The position numbers and the translations under genes are program-made. DNA of 64,000 nt from Nitratireductor indicus C115 (GTDB taxonomy: Bacteria > Pseudomonadota > Alphaproteobacteria > Rhizobiales > Rhizobiaceae), in contig NZ_AMSI01000001.1 in assembly GCF_000300515.1 (NCBI RefSeq), forward strand, positions 1 through 64,000, given 5' to 3'. Of this stretch, positions 15,780-27,527 are shown in pieces. The first letter of the stretch is position 1. Each line of letters begins with the position of its first letter. The notes beneath the pieces were generated by a model that was not told the DNA's origin, made no database searches, and was given only the letters and a program-made list of their open reading frames with translations.

Positions 15780-16547
15780 TCACAGAAGTCCCATCAGTCC
15801 GCGTCGCGCCAGGTCCAGCGCAAGCAGTGTAAGTCCGATCTTGAACCAGCGGCGGAAGGTCTCTTCCGGCATTTTTTCCAGGAGCTTGCTGCCGTAGATC
15901 GTGCCCATATAACCGGAGGCGATCATTACGGCGATGAGCGGCAGCCAGCGCCAGAAGGCAAAGCCGGCCACTGCGAAAACGATTACTTTCAGCGCATGCT
16001 GGATGGTCATGCCGGCGGCATGGGTGGCGATCAGCGCCTTGCGATCGTCGGGAATGATCTGCGCGAAGAAGGCTGAAAGCAGCGGCCCAGTGGCCCCCAC
16101 GAACATGCTGGCCAGCGCCAATACGGCGCTGCCGATTGCCAGTCCCGCATGGCCGAGCCTTGCGGCTCCCGGTATCTTTGCCCAGGTCACGACGATGACG
16201 AATATGCCGAGCACCAGCTTCAACAGCGCGTCGGGCAACTGCACCACGAAAAACGCGCCCGCGGTCGCCCCCACGAGGCTGCCGATGATGAAGGGCGTGG
16301 CAATCGAAAAGCGGATATGCGCACGCTGATGCCAGGCCCGGCCCGTATTGGAGCCGAGTTGCACGGCCCCATGCACGGGAATGAGCGCGGCCACGGGAAT
16401 GAAGAGACCGAGCAGGGCGAGCATGGCAAGCCCGCCGCCGACGCCGAAAACCGCCGTCAGCGCAGAGGTGAAGAAGCTTGCAACGATGAGCAGAAGCGCC
16501 GGCAACGCCCCGAGCGCTTCCGGCAGAAGCGTTTCCCAGCCGCCCAA
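15780..16547 (-). CDS. TauE/SafE (TSUP) family membrane permease
   Basis: About 255 residues and roughly eight membrane segments with the family pattern TAVFGVGGGLAMLALLGLF near the N-terminus and GATGPLLSAFFAQIIPDDRKALIATHA in the middle. Such proteins move sulfite, sulfonates or other small anions across the inner membrane. The frame is open far upstream into the next gene, but that part is shadow; TTG 16547 is the only reasonable start I see near the first helix, so the start is uncertain. It follows the NDUFA9-like gene by 11 bases. Confidence 0.87.
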   Translation of the reverse strand: MGGWETLLPEALGALPALLLIVASFFTSALTAVFGVGGGLAMLALLGLFIPVAALIPVHGAVQLGSNTGRAWHQRAHIRFSIATPFIIGSLVGATAGAFFVVQLPDALLKLVLGIFVIVVTWAKIPGAARLGHAGLAIGSAVLALASMFVGATGPLLSAFFAQIIPDDRKALIATHAAGMTIQHALKVIVFAVAGFAFWRWLPLIAVMIASGYMGTIYGSKLLEKMPEETFRRWFKIGLTLLALDLARRGLMGLL

Positions 16548-16558
16548 GGAAGCGGACC

Positions 16559-17533
16559 CTACTGGACTTGCTTGCGGGTGAACTGGCCGGCCGGGCGGAA
16601 ACGCCAGAGATACATCGGCAGGATCGCAGCCAGTGAATGGCCGGCGATGCCGAGACCCTGAAGCGTGCGCTTCTCCCGTGCGGCTTCTTCCGAAACCACA
16701 TTGTCCTTTTCGAGCAGTTTCACCTGGTCGAGCGTCAGAAGGGGGTTCGGCAGCAGGCCAAGTATACGCCCCTGCAGCCGGGCGATTGCCCAGGGCACCG
16801 AAACCAGCCAGCGCTTGCGGCAGGTAACGTCCAGCATCTGCTCCATGCACTGGCGGAAGGTCAGGACCTCGGGGCCGCCGAGTTCATAGATTTTGCCGCC
16901 TTCGAGATCGCCGTCGACCGAGCGGGCGAAGACTTCGGCGACATCGCCGACATAGACGGGCTGGAACTTCGTCTCGCCCCCGCCGATCAGGGGAATGAAG
17001 GGCGAAAAACGTGCCATATTGGCAAAACGGTTGAAGAACTTGTCTTCCGGGCCGAACACGATGGAGGGGCGGACGATCACCGCATCCTTGATCGTTTCGA
17101 GAACGGCCTGCTCGCCCAGCGCCTTGGTGCGGGCATAGTCGGAAGGCGAATTGGGATCGGCGCCGATGGCCGAACCATGGGTCAGTCTGGCACCGGCCGC
17201 ACGGGCGGCCTCGGCAACCGCGCGGGCGCCGAAATTCTGCAGGACGTTGAAGGACTGGCGCCCGGATTCATGCAGGATGCCAACAAGGTTGATGACGTGG
17301 TCGGAGCCCGCCACCGCGCGGTCGATCGAGGCGCGATTGCGCAGATTGGCCTGTACGGCATAAACCTGTCCGACATTGCCGAGCGGCAGAAGATGGATGG
17401 CGAGGTTGGGATTGCGGCACGCCACGCGCACCCGGTATCCACGCTTGGTGAGGGCCTGCACCAGATGGCGCCCGATGAAGCCAGTGCCGCCGAAAATGGT
17501 GATGAGCTTTGGTTTCTGGCTGATGGTGGCCAT
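16559..17533 (-). CDS. Complex I NDUFA9-like NAD(P)-binding protein
   Basis: A 324-residue atypical short-chain dehydrogenase with the N-terminal nucleotide motif ITIFGGTGFIGRHLVQAL. The substrate region has DYARTKALGEQAV in place of the classical YxxxK and is followed by VIVRPSIVFGPEDKFFNRFA. This matches the alphaproteobacterial relatives of mitochondrial NDUFA9, which support complex I assembly or ubiquinone-related functions. Precise function in bacteria is not settled. Confidence 0.92.
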   Translation of the reverse strand: MATISQKPKLITIFGGTGFIGRHLVQALTKRGYRVRVACRNPNLAIHLLPLGNVGQVYAVQANLRNRASIDRAVAGSDHVINLVGILHESGRQSFNVLQNFGARAVAEAARAAGARLTHGSAIGADPNSPSDYARTKALGEQAVLETIKDAVIVRPSIVFGPEDKFFNRFANMARFSPFIPLIGGGETKFQPVYVGDVAEVFARSVDGDLEGGKIYELGGPEVLTFRQCMEQMLDVTCRKRWLVSVPWAIARLQGRILGLLPNPLLTLDQVKLLEKDNVVSEEAAREKRTLQGLGIAGHSLAAILPMYLWRFRPAGQFTRKQVQ

Positions 17534-17684
17534 ATGCCCCGGTCTCCGCCTCGGTCTTGGATTGTGTAGAGGCTACATAATCGGTTTCTTGCCAAAGGCA
17601 AAGGGCCGCGGCCGACAGATTTCATCCCCAGGCGCGAATCGGCCCGAAACTTGGAAAAGGGGGCTGAAACCCCTATATCTTTAA

Positions 17685-20213
<2,529 letters not shown>

Positions 20214-20300
20214 AGCATTTTGCAGTCGGATGGGGTCATCTGACGTCCGCATAGATGCGGAAGCAAGGGGATGGAGCAGGGCAGCGTTTCCACGAGATGA
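20214..20300. repeat. Intergenic repeat copy A (full)
   Basis: Begins GAGCATTTTGCAGTCGGATG and shares its order of blocks with copy C (22228-22330): GCAGTC, TCA.CT.ACGTC.GCATA, ATGCGG and GTTTCC. Such elements are common between genes in Hyphomicrobiales. Confidence 0.7.
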
Positions 20301-20309
20301 TGGGCCGCT

Positions 20310-20822
20310 TTAGGGCTTCCTGTTGCCCGGTGTTGCTGCCGGGCGGTTTCCGAACCGTGGCTTCATACGTTCTGCAATGCCGTCGCGCCTGACGATATGG
20401 ATCAGCGCGGCGACGATGTGCGCAAATGCAAGCGTCAGCGTGACATTCCAGAGAAAGGCGTGAACAGGCGCCGCCTTGCCCGTCAGATAGGATGTGGCAA
20501 GACCGGTCGCTGCCTGTGCGAGCAGCGAGGCATAAAGCCCCCACTGCACGAGAAAGGCCGCCTGTTTCTGCCATGCGGCCAACCCTGCTGGCGGCTTCAC
20601 GGGCCGCATCAAGCGCAGGACGATCCGAAGCGCTACCAGAACCCCGATGACCATACCGCCGTAATTGTGCAGCGAATGCAGAAGCAGATCGGTCGAAGAA
20701 GGCGGGATCAGCGGATTGTGCGTCCGCGCTATCGAGTCCGAGGTCAGCCATTGCGCGATGATCAGCGCAACCACCATCCAGTGGAGCGCAATCTGCACGT
20801 TGCTATATCTGTTGTTGTGCAA
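20310..20822 (-). CDS. Cytochrome b561
   Basis: A 170-residue di-haem membrane protein with four helices, starting NRYSNVQIALHWMVVALIIAQW. Paired His ligands appear in ALHW, LLLHSLHN and FAHIVAALIHI. The family oxidises quinols or passes electrons to periplasmic superoxide or other acceptors. I place the start at TTG 20822 because a GAGGG Shine-Dalgarno lies about 7 bases upstream and the family pattern begins right there; the open frame continues to 21080 without any resemblance. Confidence 0.88.
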   Translation of the reverse strand: MHNNRYSNVQIALHWMVVALIIAQWLTSDSIARTHNPLIPPSSTDLLLHSLHNYGGMVIGVLVALRIVLRLMRPVKPPAGLAAWQKQAAFLVQWGLYASLLAQAATGLATSYLTGKAAPVHAFLWNVTLTLAFAHIVAALIHIVRRDGIAERMKPRFGNRPAATPGNRKP

Positions 20823-20976
20823 CGCGAAACCCTCGTTCTGGCTGGGCCGGAGCTTTTTGACGTCCGGCCTTGGCTGGCACTTGTCGAAATCTGCAACGGC
20901 GATCGTTAATGCCCGCTTTCCGATGCGATTGACCAACCGGCTAAATACATTTAGATGGTTTTCAGGGAGTCCCGCA

Positions 20977-21603
20977 ATGAATGGCTCAGTTGATGGCGCA
21001 TGGCCGGTTCCGTTCCGTTTCGGCGGAAGGCTTTGCCTCGACTTCGTGAACACGGTGAACAGTCGCTCGCGTCCCGCCACGCGCGACTATCTGCCCGATT
21101 GGGCAGCGCTGGCCGGCTGGTGCAGGCAGACCGCATTGTTCGAAGCCGACGTGATGGCACGCCTTGAGAAAACGGGTTTGCATGATGGCGAGGGAGCAAC
21201 CGCTGCTCATCGCGAGGCTGTCGCGTTTCGCGAGGCGCTCTACGGCCTTTTCAAGGCGTTGATCGATAATGAGGCTGTGCCGGGAGTTTCTTTGAGCGCT
21301 CTCAACGAAAGCCTGCGCGCAGCCCGAGACAGGCAGGTGCTTGCCGATGCAGGGCGCAGGTTCGACTGGCGATGGGATGCATCGCGGCTCGACCTTGCCG
21401 CGCCGGTTCACGCCGTTGCGCTTTCGGCCGGTGCAATGCTCTCGCAAGACGATCTCGGACGCCTGAAGGAATGCCCGGGCCCTGACGGCTGTGGGTGGTT
21501 GTTTTTCGACGAGACCAGAAACGGGTCTCGCCGATGGTGCAGCATGGATCATTGCGGAGGCGCGGCCAAGGCCCGGCGGTATGCCGCTCGCCACGCCGGC
21601 TAG
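20977..21603 (+). CDS. CGNR zinc-finger regulator with altered CGNR motif
   Basis: A 208-residue protein with an N-terminal ABATE domain (RFGGRLCLDFVNTVNSR) and a C-terminal treble-clef-type finger. Four Cys are kept (ECPGPDGCGWLFFDETRNGS then RRWCSMDHCGGAAKARR), but the name-giving CGNR reads CGGA. Family members are DNA-binding regulators often next to enzymes for aromatic or stress responses. Start at ATG 20977 is supported by AGGGAG; it is divergent from cytochrome b561. Confidence 0.88.
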   Translation: MNGSVDGAWPVPFRFGGRLCLDFVNTVNSRSRPATRDYLPDWAALAGWCRQTALFEADVMARLEKTGLHDGEGATAAHREAVAFREALYGLFKALIDNEAVPGVSLSALNESLRAARDRQVLADAGRRFDWRWDASRLDLAAPVHAVALSAGAMLSQDDLGRLKECPGPDGCGWLFFDETRNGSRRWCSMDHCGGAAKARRYAARHAG

Positions 21604-21636
21604 GGCATTTTGCAGTCAGGCAGCACAACCGACTGC
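21602..21636. repeat. Intergenic repeat copy B (short)
   Basis: TAGGGCATTTTGCAGTCAGG overlaps the stop of the CGNR gene and matches the first 20 bases of copies A and C; the rest of the element is absent. Confidence 0.6.
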
Positions 21637-21660
21637 GCCGCTTCAGGACGGAGGATTGCA

Positions 21661-22167
21661 ATGCAAATACTCTCTCTTAAATCCATCGTCGCCGGAGGGC
21701 TGGCGTTGTGCGTGGTTTTGTTCGCCATCGGCTGGTACACGCGCGACAACCCGGCCAACGCCCCCTATCTGAAGATTCTGGGCGGCGGCTTCATGTTCAA
21801 CTATCGTGAGGGTGAGGTGTTCTACGGCTTCACCGCTCTCGTGGTCCGGCCCCTGGCAAGCGGGTCGATTATCGAGGCAAGCTTTGAAAATCCCGCTGGC
21901 GGAGCGCCGCTGGTCGTTGCCGAGCGGGTCAGCACCATGACGAACCGCTATGCCTTGCGAACCCCACCGCTTCGGGGCGTCGAAGCCAAGAAGCCATATC
22001 ATGTCGCGATCAAGGTCTATGACCGGGAAAAGAAGGCACTCCTCTGGGCGGAGGAGCACAGCTATTCGAGCCAGATCAGCGATACTGTCGTTCCCGAAAA
22101 GCCGCTGACCATAGGCCCCGGCTATCATTTGAACCCGGATAACCCCGAGAACCGACGACCGGGTTGA
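21661..22167 (+). CDS. Membrane-anchored protein of unknown function
   Basis: A 168-residue protein starting at ATG 21661 behind a GGAGG Shine-Dalgarno. It has one N-terminal membrane anchor (SIVAGGLALCVVLFAIGWYT) and a predicted periplasmic domain rich in beta strands (FMFNYREGEVFYGFTALVVRPL, IIEASFENPAGGAPLVV). No cysteine motif or catalytic site is seen. It might share a transcript with the preceding regulator. Confidence 0.75.
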   Translation: MQILSLKSIVAGGLALCVVLFAIGWYTRDNPANAPYLKILGGGFMFNYREGEVFYGFTALVVRPLASGSIIEASFENPAGGAPLVVAERVSTMTNRYALRTPPLRGVEAKKPYHVAIKVYDREKKALLWAEEHSYSSQISDTVVPEKPLTIGPGYHLNPDNPENRRPG

Positions 22168-22227
22168 TCCTGCCCATCCCGATGGGGGATGGCGACAGGT
22201 CACGTAGAGGGTGAGGCGGAAGCGCTT

Positions 22228-22330
22228 AGAGTATTTTGCAGTCAGGTGGAATCACCTTACGTCTGCATACATGCGGAAAAACAAAGAGATAGATCGGTTC
22301 AGAGTTTCCGTGAAACGGTGAACCGATCTA
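22228..22330. repeat. Intergenic repeat copy C (full)
   Basis: Starts GAGTATTTTGCAGTCAGGTG, contains the small palindromes GTGGAATCAC and GCATACATGC, and ends in GGTTCAGAG...GTGAACC. It overlaps the lepA stop codon by 3 bases and may form its 3' end. Confidence 0.7.
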
Positions 22331-24136
22331 GTCGCTCATCTTCAGCGCCTGGATGAAGGCTTCCTGTGGAATCTCCACCTTGCCGAACTGGCGCATGCGC
22401 TTCTTGCCCTCTTTCTGCTTCTCCAGCAGCTTGCGCTTGCGGGTCACGTCGCCGCCATAGCACTTCGCAGTCACGTCCTTGCGCAGGGCGGAGAGCGTTT
22501 CGCGCGCGATCACCTTGCCGCCGATGGCGGCCTGGATCGGAATCTTGAACATGTGCCGGGGGATGAGTTCCTTGAGCTTCTCGCACATGGCGCGACCGCG
22601 CTTTTCCGCCGCCTGCCGGTGCACCAGCATGGAAAGCGCGTCCACCGGCTCTTCATTGACGAGTACCTGCATTTTCACCAGATCGCCTTCGCGATAGCCG
22701 GTGAGCTGGTAATCGAAGCTGGCATAGCCCTTGGAAATGGATTTGAGCCGGTCGTAGAAGTCGAACACCACCTCGTTGAGCGGCAGCTCGTAAGTCACGA
22801 GCGCGCGCTTGCCGACATAGGAAAGGTCGGTCTGGATGCCGCGCCGGTCCTGGCAGAGTTTCAGGATGGAACCGAGATATTCATCCGGCGTCATGATCGT
22901 CGCCTTGATCCACGGTTCCTCGATGGAGGCGATGCGCACCACGTCGGGCATGTCTGCCGGATTGTGCAGTTCCAGCATCTCGCCCGAAGTCAGGTTCATG
23001 CGATAGACCACGGAGGGCGCGGTGGCGATCAGGTCGAGGTTGAACTCGCGCTCCAGCCGTTCCTGGATGATTTCGAGATGCAGAAGCCCGAGGAAGCCGC
23101 AGCGGAAGCCGAAACCCAGCGCCGCCGAAGTCTCCATCTCGAACGAGAAGCTGGCATCGTTGAGGCGCAGCTTGCCCATGGCGGTGCGCAGATCCTCGAA
23201 ATCGGCGGCATCGATCGGGAACAGGCCGCAAAAGACCACCGGCTGCGCCGGCTTGAAGCCGGGAAGCGCTTTCGCCGTGGGCCGGCGATCCTCGGTGATC
23301 GTATCGCCAACGCGGGTATCGGCCACTTCCTTGATCGAAGCGGTGATAAAGCCGATCTCACCGGGGCCGAGATCCTCGACCATCAGCATTTTCGGCGTGA
23401 TGACGCCGACCCGGTCGACCGGGTATTTCGCTCCGGTGCCCATCATGCGGATGGTCTGCCCCTTCTTCAGGCGCCCGTCGATGATGCGCACAAGCACGAT
23501 GACGCCGAGATAGGCGTCGTACCAGCTATCGACCAGCAGCGCCTTCAATGGTGCGTCCGGGTCGCCTTCCTTGGGGGCCGGCAGGCGATGCACAATGGCT
23601 TCCAGGACGTCGTCGATGCCGACGCCTGTCTTGGCCGAGATGGGGATCGCGTCGGAAGCATCGAGACCGATCACTTCCTCGATCTGCTCCTTCACGCGCT
23701 CCGTGTCGGCGGCCGGCAGGTCCACCTTGTTGAGCACGGTCACGATTTCGTGATTGTTGTCGATTGCCTGATAGACATTGGCCAGCGTCTGCGCCTCCAC
23801 GCCCTGTGAGGCATCCACCACCAGCAGCGAGCCCTCGCAGGCCGAGAGCGAGCGCGAGACTTCATAGGCGAAGTCCACATGGCCGGGTGTGTCGATCAGA
23901 TTGAGCACATAATGCTCGCCATTGCGGGCATCGTATTCAAGGCGCACGGTCTGTGCCTTGATCGTAATGCCTCGCTCGCGCTCGATGTCCATGGAATCGA
24001 GCACCTGCTCCTTCATCTCGCGGTCTTCCAGCGAGCCGGTCATCTGGATCAGCCGGTCGGCGAGCGTCGACTTGCCATGGTCGATATGCGCGACAATGGA
24101 AAAATTGCGGATATGGGAAAGCGGCGTTTTCGTCAT
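22328..24136 (-). CDS. lepA: Elongation factor 4 (back-translocating GTPase)
   Basis: A 602-residue ribosomal GTPase. G1 appears as [14 protein letters not shown] at residues 16-29, G2 [12 protein letters not shown]3 [11 protein letters not shown] and G4 VLNKVDLP; the EF4-specific C-terminal domain ends with [22 protein letters not shown]. Length is normal. It is divergent from the marR operon and followed by an intergenic repeat. Confidence 0.98.
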   Translation of the reverse strand: MTKTPLSHIRNFSIVAHIDHGKSTLADRLIQMTGSLEDREMKEQVLDSMDIERERGITIKAQTVRLEYDARNGEHYVLNLIDTPGHVDFAYEVSRSLSACEGSLLVVDASQGVEAQTLANVYQAIDNNHEIVTVLNKVDLPAADTERVKEQIEEVIGLDASDAIPISAKTGVGIDDVLEAIVHRLPAPKEGDPDAPLKALLVDSWYDAYLGVIVLVRIIDGRLKKGQTIRMMGTGAKYPVDRVGVITPKMLMVEDLGPGEIGFITASIKEVADTRVGDTITEDRRPTAKALPGFKPAQPVVFCGLFPIDAADFEDLRTAMGKLRLNDASFSFEMETSAALGFGFRCGFLGLLHLEIIQERLEREFNLDLIATAPSVVYRMNLTSGEMLELHNPADMPDVVRIASIEEPWIKATIMTPDEYLGSILKLCQDRRGIQTDLSYVGKRALVTYELPLNEVVFDFYDRLKSISKGYASFDYQLTGYREGDLVKMQVLVNEEPVDALSMLVHRQAAEKRGRAMCEKLKELIPRHMFKIPIQAAIGGKVIARETLSALRKDVTAKCYGGDVTRKRKLLEKQKEGKKRMRQFGKVEIPQEAFIQALKMSD

Positions 24137-24247
24137 GTCGCAGGCTCTAGCAGGCGGCCATGCCTTCTACAAGCAGATAGCGCGGTAGCAGCGGCGTTCG
24201 GAGCGCGGAAAGCACACGGCATAATAGCTATTTGCGCTATTGATTAG

Positions 24248-24263
24248 TAAGCATGCTTATAAT
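24248..24263 (+). promoter_or_regulatory. MarR operator overlapping a consensus -10
   Basis: The perfect 12-bp palindrome TAAGCATGCTTA (24248-24259) overlaps TATAAT (24258-24263), 3 bases short of the MarR start codon at 24266. Repression by occlusion of RNA polymerase is the obvious reading. No good -35 is seen. Confidence 0.7.
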
Positions 24264-24265
24264 AT

Positions 24266-24757
24266 ATGACGCTCATGAAAAACGCGAATGTCGAGAAACT
24301 CGGCTTTCTGATCCATGACACGGCGCGCCTGATGCGCAAGCGTTTCCAGGAAAAGAGCAGCGAGTACGGTCTTTCAGCCGCCCAATGGCGGCTTTTGTTT
24401 CGCCTCTTCAAGGAAGAGGGCGTGCCGCAGGCGCGTCTGGCGGAGCTTCTGGAAATCGAGCCCATCAGCGTGTCGCGCCTGATTGACCGCATGGCCGAAG
24501 GCGGATGGGTGGAGCGCCGGCAGGGCACGACCGATCGCCGGGTGCGCATGGTCTATGCAACCGCGAAGGCGCGCTCGCTTTTCGGCGATGTGAAGCAGGT
24601 TGCCACGGTCGTCTATGACGAGGCGCTGGCAGGAATGAGCGAACACGAGCAGCTGGAGCTTGTCCGGTTGCTGAAACAGATGGCTGACAATCTGGGCGCG
24701 CCGGTTGGCGAATGCCCCGTCAGCGGCAGGTCGGGACAAGAGGGTTGGACGAAATGA
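24266..24757 (+). CDS. MarR-family transcriptional regulator
   Basis: A 163-residue winged-helix repressor. The recognition helix region reads SAAQWRLLFRLFKEEGVPQARLAELLEIEPISVSRLIDRM, followed by a wing with GTTDRRVRMVYAT. The first gene of a three-gene efflux operon; its stop overlaps the next ATG by 4 bases. The palindrome in its promoter suggests autorepression released by a substrate of the pump. Confidence 0.93.
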   Translation: MTLMKNANVEKLGFLIHDTARLMRKRFQEKSSEYGLSAAQWRLLFRLFKEEGVPQARLAELLEIEPISVSRLIDRMAEGGWVERRQGTTDRRVRMVYATAKARSLFGDVKQVATVVYDEALAGMSEHEQLELVRLLKQMADNLGAPVGECPVSGRSGQEGWTK

Positions 24758-25863
24758 ACGCCAAGGCCGAAATTTCCGGTGAAGCAAAGCCGGTCGAACT
24801 TGCTGAAAAGGCTCCGGCGAAGAGGCGCAGGGGTCTGCGTCTCGGGTTGATGCTGGCCCTGCCGCTCGCGCTCGTCGTGGGCGGCGGTTACGTGTGGATC
24901 ACGGGCGGTCGCTTTCAGGAGACCGAAAACGCCTATCTTCAGCAGGCCAAGGTTACGATAGCGTCCGAGGCTTCAGGCCGTGTGATCGAATCCGACGTCG
25001 AGAACAATGTGCATGTGAAGCGCGGTGACGTGCTCTTCCGCATCGACCCCGAGCCTTACCGCATTGCTCTGGCGCAGGCCGATGCCTCGCTGGCGGCGGC
25101 ACGTCTGACCGTTGAGCAGCTGCGCACCAGTTACAGCCAGGCGGTCGCGCAGCAGCGTTCGGCCGAAAGCGAGGTATCCTATCTGGATACCCAGCTTTCC
25201 CGGCAGAAAGACCTTTCCACCAAGGGCATAAGTTCCAAATCGGCTCTCGACGAGGCCGAGCGTGATTTGCGCCGCGCCCGCGAAAGCCAGATTGCCGCCG
25301 AGCAGGCGGCCGCTGGAGCGCTTGCCGCGCTGGGCGGCGACGCCAAGATCGAGACGGACAAGCATCCGAGTGTGCTTGCAGCGCTCGCCGCGCGTGACAA
25401 GGCTGCCTACACGCTCAATCAGGCGACTGTGCGCGCGCCGGCCGATGGCATCATCTCGCAGGCTGCCTCCTTCAAGACCGGTCAGTTCGTCACCGCCGGC
25501 AGTTCGCTGTTCTCACTGGTCGAGACCGGCGAGACCTGGGTCGAGGCGAATTTCAAGGAGACGCAGCTCACCAATATGCGCCCCGGCCAGACGGCTGAGA
25601 TCATCTTTGATACCTATCCGGATCGTCCGGTCGAGGCGACGGTTGAAAGCATCGGTGCGGGCACCGGCGCGGAATTCTCCCTGCTTCCTGCGCAGAATGC
25701 CACGGGCAACTGGGTCAAGGTCACGCAGCGCATTCCCGTGCGTTTGAAGCTCGATGGGCGTGAGGCGGATCTCCTGCGCACCGGCATGAGCGCGACGGTC
25801 ACCGTCGACACCAAGGTCGCACGCGGGTTGAATTTTCTCGGCACGGCAAAGGCCGCCGAATAG
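24754..25863 (+). CDS. EmrA-like HlyD-family membrane fusion protein
   Basis: A 369-residue periplasmic adaptor: short cytoplasmic tail, one membrane anchor (LGLMLALPLALVVGGGYVWIT), a split biotinyl-lipoyl domain (VTIASEASGRVIESDVENN and ATVRAPADGIISQAASF), a long hairpin of heptads between, and a C-terminal beta-barrel. It works with the MFS transporter below and an outer-membrane channel encoded elsewhere. Start at ATG 24754, in the ATGA overlap with marR. Confidence 0.93.
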   Translation: MNAKAEISGEAKPVELAEKAPAKRRRGLRLGLMLALPLALVVGGGYVWITGGRFQETENAYLQQAKVTIASEASGRVIESDVENNVHVKRGDVLFRIDPEPYRIALAQADASLAAARLTVEQLRTSYSQAVAQQRSAESEVSYLDTQLSRQKDLSTKGISSKSALDEAERDLRRARESQIAAEQAAAGALAALGGDAKIETDKHPSVLAALAARDKAAYTLNQATVRAPADGIISQAASFKTGQFVTAGSSLFSLVETGETWVEANFKETQLTNMRPGQTAEIIFDTYPDRPVEATVESIGAGTGAEFSLLPAQNATGNWVKVTQRIPVRLKLDGREADLLRTGMSATVTVDTKVARGLNFLGTAKAAE

Positions 25864-25927
25864 AGCATTGCGCGCACAGACAAGGAAATGGTGCAGGGCG
25901 CAGCATTTCCTTGAAACGGTGAATTGC
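25862..25927. repeat. Degenerate intergenic repeat copy D
   Basis: TAGAGCATTGCGCGCACAGA starts at the emrA stop and shares the GAGCATT opening and the later TTTCCTTGAAACGGTGAAT block with copy C. It sits inside the efflux operon between emrA and emrB. Confidence 0.55.
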
Positions 25928-25972
25928 TCCGGGCCGGGCTTTCGAAGCAGGAAACAGAACGGGTAAAGAACC

Positions 25973-27508
25973 ATGTCGGCAGCCGCCGCGTCCTCGCACG
26001 AGGCCGTTCCTCATCGTGGGCTGATCACACTTTCGATCATGCTTGCCACCATCATGCAGGTGCTCGACACGACGATCGCCAATGTCGCGCTGCCCGCCAT
26101 GACGGGAGATCTCGGCGCTTCGCCTGACACGATCAACTGGGTTCTCACCTCCTACATCGTTGCTGCGGCCATCATGACCCCGATGACGGGGTGGCTGTCG
26201 GACCGTTTCGGCAGGCGCGAGTTCTTTCTGGCAAGCGTCGTCGGCTTTACGGTTTTCTCCATGCTCTGTGGCCTGTCCTGGAGCCTGGAATCCATGGTGA
26301 TGTTTCGCCTGTTCCAGGGCATTTTCGGCGCGGCCATCGTGCCGCTTTCCCAGACGTTCCTGCTCGACATCAATCCCAAGGAAAACCATGGTTCGGCCAT
26401 GGCCATGTGGGGCGCCGGCATCATGGTCGGGCCGATCATCGGCCCGACGCTGGGCGGCTGGCTCACGGAAACGATGAACTGGCGCTGGGTGTTCTTCATC
26501 AACCTTCCGGTCGGCATTCTTTCCTTCCTGGGGTGTGCGGCCTACCTGCCCAACATTGCAAGACGCTTGCGCGGCTTCGATTTCTTCGGCTTCGCCATGC
26601 TTTCGCTCGGCGTTGGCGCGCTCCAGCTCATGCTCGATCGCGGTGCTGAGGTCGATTGGTTCTCGGCAGCCGAAATCTGGATCGAGCTGGGCCTGTGCCT
26701 GATCGGCTTCTGGGTGTTCACCATCCACCTGATGACCGGCAAGGACACCTTTATCGACGCGCATATTTTCCGCGACCGCAACTTCGTCACCGGCCTGGTG
26801 TTCATCTTCATCGTCGGCATCATCCTGCTTGCAAGCCTGGCGCTGCTGCCGCCCATGTTGTCGCGGCTGTTCGGCCATTCGACCATTCTCACCGGCCTGG
26901 TGATGGCCCCGCGCGGTGTCGGCTCTCTGGTGTCCATGATCCTTGTCGGCCGTCTGGTCCGCTTCATCGATGCGCGCGTGCTGGTCGTCGTCGGGCTATC
27001 GCTCACGGCATGGTCGCTGCACATCATGACCGGCTTCACGCCTCAGATGGACGATCACCTGATCATCCTGTCGGGCGTCGTTCAGGGGCTGGGTCTTGGG
27101 CTGGTCTTCGTTCCATTGTCGACGGTCGCGTTCGCGACCCTTGATCCGAAATATCGAACCGATGGCACCAGCCTGTTCAGCCTCACGCGCAACATCGGTT
27201 CGAGCATCGGCATTTCGGTGGTCACGGTGCTGCTCACCCGCAACACCCAGATCAACCATGCCGAGCTCTCGACGCATATCAATCCGTTCAATCCCGCGCT
27301 GCAGGCCATTCCAGGTGCCGCACAGGGCAATCCGACCGGGCTTTCCATTGCCGAGCAGCTGGTCAATCAGCAGGCGTTGATGATTTCCTACATCGATGAT
27401 TTCAAGCTGATGATGATCGTCACGCTGGCCGCCATGCCGCTGGTGCTCCTTCTGCGCATGCCCAAGCGGGCGCCTGCGGGCGATGCCGTTGCGGCTGCGA
27501 TGGAATGA
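25973..27508 (+). CDS. EmrB-like DHA2-family drug:H+ antiporter
   Basis: A 511-residue MFS transporter with 14 predicted membrane segments. Motif A reads GWLSDRFGRREFFL after helix 2, and motif C is represented by MWGAGIMVGPIIGPTLGGWL. The N-terminus is LDTTIANVALPAMTGDLG, diagnostic for DHA2 pumps. It should export drugs or amphipathic compounds using the proton gradient, together with the upstream EmrA-like adaptor. Confidence 0.94.
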   Translation: MSAAAASSHEAVPHRGLITLSIMLATIMQVLDTTIANVALPAMTGDLGASPDTINWVLTSYIVAAAIMTPMTGWLSDRFGRREFFLASVVGFTVFSMLCGLSWSLESMVMFRLFQGIFGAAIVPLSQTFLLDINPKENHGSAMAMWGAGIMVGPIIGPTLGGWLTETMNWRWVFFINLPVGILSFLGCAAYLPNIARRLRGFDFFGFAMLSLGVGALQLMLDRGAEVDWFSAAEIWIELGLCLIGFWVFTIHLMTGKDTFIDAHIFRDRNFVTGLVFIFIVGIILLASLALLPPMLSRLFGHSTILTGLVMAPRGVGSLVSMILVGRLVRFIDARVLVVVGLSLTAWSLHIMTGFTPQMDDHLIILSGVVQGLGLGLVFVPLSTVAFATLDPKYRTDGTSLFSLTRNIGSSIGISVVTVLLTRNTQINHAELSTHINPFNPALQAIPGAAQGNPTGLSIAEQLVNQQALMISYIDDFKLMMIVTLAAMPLVLLLRMPKRAPAGDAVAAAME

Positions 27509-27527
27509 CGGCCCATCTATCTTACAG

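Noticed and set aside
22553-23809. A 418-codon plus-strand frame
   Set aside because: It is antisense to lepA and has no family resemblance.
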